From: Lachnospiraceae bacterium
Lineage (GTDB): Bacteria > Bacillota > Clostridia > Lachnospirales > Lachnospiraceae
Reading direction: 5' to 3'
Length of the DNA stretch: 34,597 bases
NCBI GenBank assembly: GCA_021772075.1
Contig: JAETNQ010000036.1
Location: 1-34,597 of the forward strand
Part shown: piece after piece, positions 31,915-34,597 of the stretch
Layout: each line of letters starts with the position of its first letter
How positions within the stretch are numbered: position 1 is the first letter of the stretch
Translations under genes and position numbers: made by a program
Notes under the pieces: model-generated
The model's input: only the letters and a program-made list of their open reading frames with translations
Database searches by the model: none
What the model was told of the DNA's origin: nothing

Positions 31915-33332
31915 ATTCTATCCGTTTTCCATCCGTTTTTTACCTCGTCGTAAATCATCATCGACAAGGCCGTATAAAATAATCCCATACTATAAATCAT
32001 ATAACGGGGCTGGCAGAAAATCATAGCTCCCACTACAAGGGAATTCACCGCGATCCCCCCCAGCACGATTTCCGCCATAGCCGCGCTACTGTCCGGTTTC
32101 GCCCAACTTTTATTTTTCCATATGCACCGTATCTTCGATACGCGATCCGTATCAAAGATACGATCCGTATCAAAGATACGGTGCGCATAAAGCCCCAGAT
32201 ACAAGAGATAGGCCGCTATCGCATAAAGATTCAGGTAACGGTTTACCCTGGCGATGGAATTGACAAATCCCTTCCATGTATTCGACACATATACTTTTAC
32301 CAGATCCCCTTTCTCCTGGCCGAGCAGCGTCTTTACCATGGCATTGCAATACTCGTCATATTTTAAAGCAGCTTCCACGCCCGTATATCCGTCATATTCT
32401 TTGATATATCCCTGCACGACCGGATTAATAATGCCATATCCGATCGCGTCATAACTGTCCGCATAATGGGAAGACAAATCCACCCACCCCTCGGGCGCAT
32501 AGGTAATCTTCAGCCCCTGCCTGTCCGCCTCCGCAGAAATCTCCTCATAGAATCCCCGGAGCGTCTCATCTTCAAACAAATCTGCATCTTCTTCTCCTGC
32601 AGTATAAATCAACGTGCAAAGCATCCCCATGGAATTACCGGAATGCTCTACCCAAACCCCTCTGAAACAATAATTATAAAGCTTATCCGTAAACCGGCTG
32701 GCCAAAAAGATTCCCGCCATCAAAGCAAGCAGAAGCGCCAGCCTCTTTATTTTTCTTTCTTTTATGAGATAATAAAGAATAAAAACAGCAGCCATCAGAC
32801 AAATCGTAACCAGCATCTGTTTCCGCAGATTCACAAGCAAAAAAGCAAAAATTACCGTTCCGGCCAGGTTCCTCGCCCTTTCTTCCGTTATATACTGATA
32901 AAGCTGTACGATAAACAGGACATATAAGGACAGTCCAATTCCTTCCGTCATAATACAGTTGATATAAGAAGACCGCCGTATCGCCACAAAACGGCATAAA
33001 ATAGTCACACCAAACTGAAAAGCCACCGAAAGCAGCGCCAGCACATTACTGTTTCCTTTATGCCTCTTTACTGTCACAGCCAGTTTCCAAGCCGCATAAG
33101 CCGCAAGGATGCTCTGGACGACCACCACAGGCATCAAATAGCCTTCCTCGCCGAAGATCCGCCGGAATATCCAAAGAAACGTTGGATACAAAGGCTCCCT
33201 CGTCAAATCCATCGTCATATAGCTGAGGGAATCCTTCGTCAAAGCAGGCCCGTCATAAAACGCAAAAAAGAGATAAAAGCCCAATGCCGCCGCCAATAAG
33301 CAAATATCCCATTTATCCAGCTTCTTTTTCAT
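31911..33332 (-). CDS. Polytopic GT-C-like membrane protein
   Basis: The 473-aa protein has about ten membrane segments. FYDGPALTKDSLSYMTMDLTREPLYPTFLWIF after the first one resembles the donor-side motif of GT39-like enzymes. A loop before the last segments contains RIFDTDR repeated (two IFDTDR units), encoded by a palindromic repeat at 32124-32184; the frame remains open. The ATG at 33332 has GAGG six bases upstream and lies 83 bp after the GT2 stop; that gap holds only a small CAGC-TTT-GCTG stem. Sugar specificity is unknown. Confidence 0.75.
   Translation of the reverse strand: MKKKLDKWDICLLAAALGFYLFFAFYDGPALTKDSLSYMTMDLTREPLYPTFLWIFRRIFGEEGYLMPVVVVQSILAAYAAWKLAVTVKRHKGNSNVLALLSVAFQFGVTILCRFVAIRRSSYINCIMTEGIGLSLYVLFIVQLYQYITEERARNLAGTVIFAFLLVNLRKQMLVTICLMAAVFILYYLIKERKIKRLALLLALMAGIFLASRFTDKLYNYCFRGVWVEHSGNSMGMLCTLIYTAGEEDADLFEDETLRGFYEEISAEADRQGLKITYAPEGWVDLSSHYADSYDAIGYGIINPVVQGYIKEYDGYTGVEAALKYDEYCNAMVKTLLGQEKGDLVKVYVSNTWKGFVNSIARVNRYLNLYAIAAYLLYLGLYAHRIFDTDRIFDTDRVSKIRCIWKNKSWAKPDSSAAMAEIVLGGIAVNSLVVGAMIFCQPRYMIYSMGLFYTALSMMIYDEVKNGWKTDRI
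32124..32184 (-). repeat. Palindromic in-frame insertion inside the GT-C-like gene
   Basis: The ends pair over about 18 bp with one mismatch (GCACCGTATCTT with AAGATACGGTGC as the outer part). Between them an 18-nt unit beginning CGTATCTTTGATACGG is present twice. It encodes a loop between membrane segments. Confidence 0.85.
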
Positions 33333-33415
33333 TTTTCACCTCATTTCTGCACAGCTTTGCTGCGCATTTCAAGTTTGCGGATGCCGCGCAGGCACAAACC
33401 TGGGTTCCCCCCATG

Positions 33416-34357
33416 TCAGTCCACGTCCCCATGCTCTTTCCTCCCTTGGATCATATTCAGGCGGAATTCAAAATCCCTTCTATTTTTCAGCGCCATATTA
33501 GACAGGATCAACCCTGAAAAAAAAGATTGTATTGCTGCCAGCATCACAAAACCGCACACAAACAGCGTGGGAAATTTATCCACCACTCCGGTTCTGATAA
33601 AATCGACCAGGATCGGGATGAAAAAGACAATCGATACCGCTGCCAGAAGCACGGCCAGCAGAGTAAAGAATCCAAGGGGCTTATAATCCTTATACAGTTT
33701 CCCTATCGTTCCAAGCACCTTCAGCCCATCGGCATAAGTATTTAATTTGGACTCGCTGCCCTCCGGCCTGTCCCTATAATCCACGATCACATTTTCTATC
33801 TGCATATTATTGGATACCGCATGAATCGTCATCTCCGTCTCGATCTCGAATCCTTTGGACAACACCGGAAAAGTCTTTACAAAGCCATAGCTGAAAGCCC
33901 TGTAGCCCGTCATAATATCTTTGATATCGCAGCTGAACAGGCGGTTAATGCTCCCCCTGACCAGACTGTTCCCCATATTATGGAAAGGCCTTTTATTTTC
34001 CGTAAAATACGTGGACGACAGCCTGTCCCCCACCACCATATCCGCATTATGGTTCAGCACCTTATCCACCATTTCAGCGGCATATTCCATCGGGTAAGTA
34101 TCATCCCCGTCCACCATCACATAACATTCCGCCTGCACCTCCCGGAACATGCGCCGGATCACATTGCCTTTCCCCTGCATATATTCATTCCGCACCAGCG
34201 CCCCGGCCTCTTCGGCCAGTTCGACCGTCCTGTCGCTGGAATTATTATTATATACATAAACCACCGCCTCCGGTAAAGCCGCCTTTGCATCCTTCACTAC
34301 TTTCGCGATCGTTTTTTCCTCGTTATAGCATGGTATTAAAACTGCAATTTTATCCAT
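33416..34357 (-). CDS. GtrB/DPM1-like GT2 glycosyltransferase
   Basis: The 313-aa enzyme has a GT2 domain at the N terminus (IAVLIPCYNEEKTIAKVVKDA, DGDDTYP as the metal site, DIMTGYRAFSYGF). Two membrane segments follow near 230-250 and 265-290 (FFTLLAVLLAAVSIVFFIPIL and LFVCGFVMLAAIQSFFSGLIL). This is the layout of enzymes that load a single sugar on undecaprenyl or dolichyl phosphate on the inner face. The three GT-C-like proteins encoded downstream would use such a donor. The ATG at 34357 has only a weak ribosome site (AGAGAATAAGAG). A -10-like TACTAT with a weak TTAAAA -35 lies about 65 bp upstream. Confidence 0.88.
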   Translation of the reverse strand: MDKIAVLIPCYNEEKTIAKVVKDAKAALPEAVVYVYNNNSSDRTVELAEEAGALVRNEYMQGKGNVIRRMFREVQAECYVMVDGDDTYPMEYAAEMVDKVLNHNADMVVGDRLSSTYFTENKRPFHNMGNSLVRGSINRLFSCDIKDIMTGYRAFSYGFVKTFPVLSKGFEIETEMTIHAVSNNMQIENVIVDYRDRPEGSESKLNTYADGLKVLGTIGKLYKDYKPLGFFTLLAVLLAAVSIVFFIPILVDFIRTGVVDKFPTLFVCGFVMLAAIQSFFSGLILSNMALKNRRDFEFRLNMIQGRKEHGDVD

Positions 34358-34597
34358 CTCTTATTCTCTATTCTTTCTTAAATTTATTCTGCATATTTTA
34401 AGTTTTCCTCTATAGTATGCCCGCCATAAGGTATATTTTAACAGAATCCTGACGTTTCGTCTATATATGGGGGACAGAAAATAGGGCTGTTTCACGAAAG
34501 GCTTTGGAAAAAGTAACGAGACGGCCATCTAAATTATTCTGGGCGTTTCGACTGAACACATACTCCTCCCATGACAAAAAGGGCATACTGCCCCCTT

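Noticed and set aside
34480-34597. Possible further element at the right edge (GGGCA-TAC-TGCCC stem)
   Set aside because: The stem is only 5 bp and the sequence is cut by the window, so no family can be assigned.

Overview
The window looks like a surface-polysaccharide locus from a Gram-positive Clostridia bacterium, most likely Lachnospiraceae. This rests on the gene content (rfb/wzm/wzt with clostridial-type tandem GT2 enzymes and DUF5722- and GH25-type extracellular enzymes), strong GGAGG ribosome binding sites, sigma-A promoters, and moderate GC. No rRNA, tRNA, CRISPR array or complete insertion sequence was seen. Nearly all genes are on the minus strand, so transcription reads from high to low coordinates.

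Right part (28.7-34.4 kb): an operon of a GtrB/DPM1-like GT2 and three polytopic GT-C-like proteins, which probably charges a lipid carrier and transfers sugars outside the membrane. At 27.8-28.7 kb are two tandem copies of a type I toxin-antitoxin module: a 31-aa hydrophobic peptide on the minus strand facing a plus-strand antisense RNA. Next come a radical SAM/SPASM protein (minus) and an FAD-dependent UGM-like oxidoreductase (plus). At 20.4-24.9 kb a four-gene operon holds two membrane proteins (possibly a split GT-C), an MBOAT O-acyltransferase and a DltD/AlgX-like SGNH protein, probably for glycan O-acylation. A small zinc-ribbon protein and a membrane-anchored SGNH-like protein are on the plus strand at 18.8-20.2 kb.

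Left part (0.7-18.2 kb): rfbB, a DUF5722-like glycosidase, rfbA, a membrane-anchored GH25 domain protein, rfbC, wzm, wzt with a C-terminal carbohydrate-binding domain, a 700-aa methyltransferase with a kinase-like domain, two large GT2 enzymes and a phosphoglucomutase. Together they suggest dTDP-sugar supply, assembly of a (probably rhamnose-containing) glycan on the cytoplasmic face, end-capping and ABC export. rfbD is not in the window.

The most unusual content is intergenic. Five very large, near-perfect palindromes of 310-412 bp belong to two families (A at 128-539, 14817-15168 and 18288-18653; B at 2481-2789 and 2905-3249). Each has long arms whose sequence differs between copies but stays self-complementary, around a conserved core of about 140 nt with small hairpins. 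Several paired positions in the cores differ between copies in a compensatory way, and G-U pairs in the cores favour one strand as the RNA sense. In that sense each core shows a hairpin presenting GGA next to a CA..TG stem, and in A3 it reads ACAAGGATGT, like the known CsrA site. Two A copies have 8-bp direct repeats at their edges, suggesting mobility, and four of the five lie just upstream of a minus-strand promoter. I do not recognise either family. They are the best candidates here for an undescribed structured RNA or mobile palindrome. All calls are from reading alone; no database search or folding was run.
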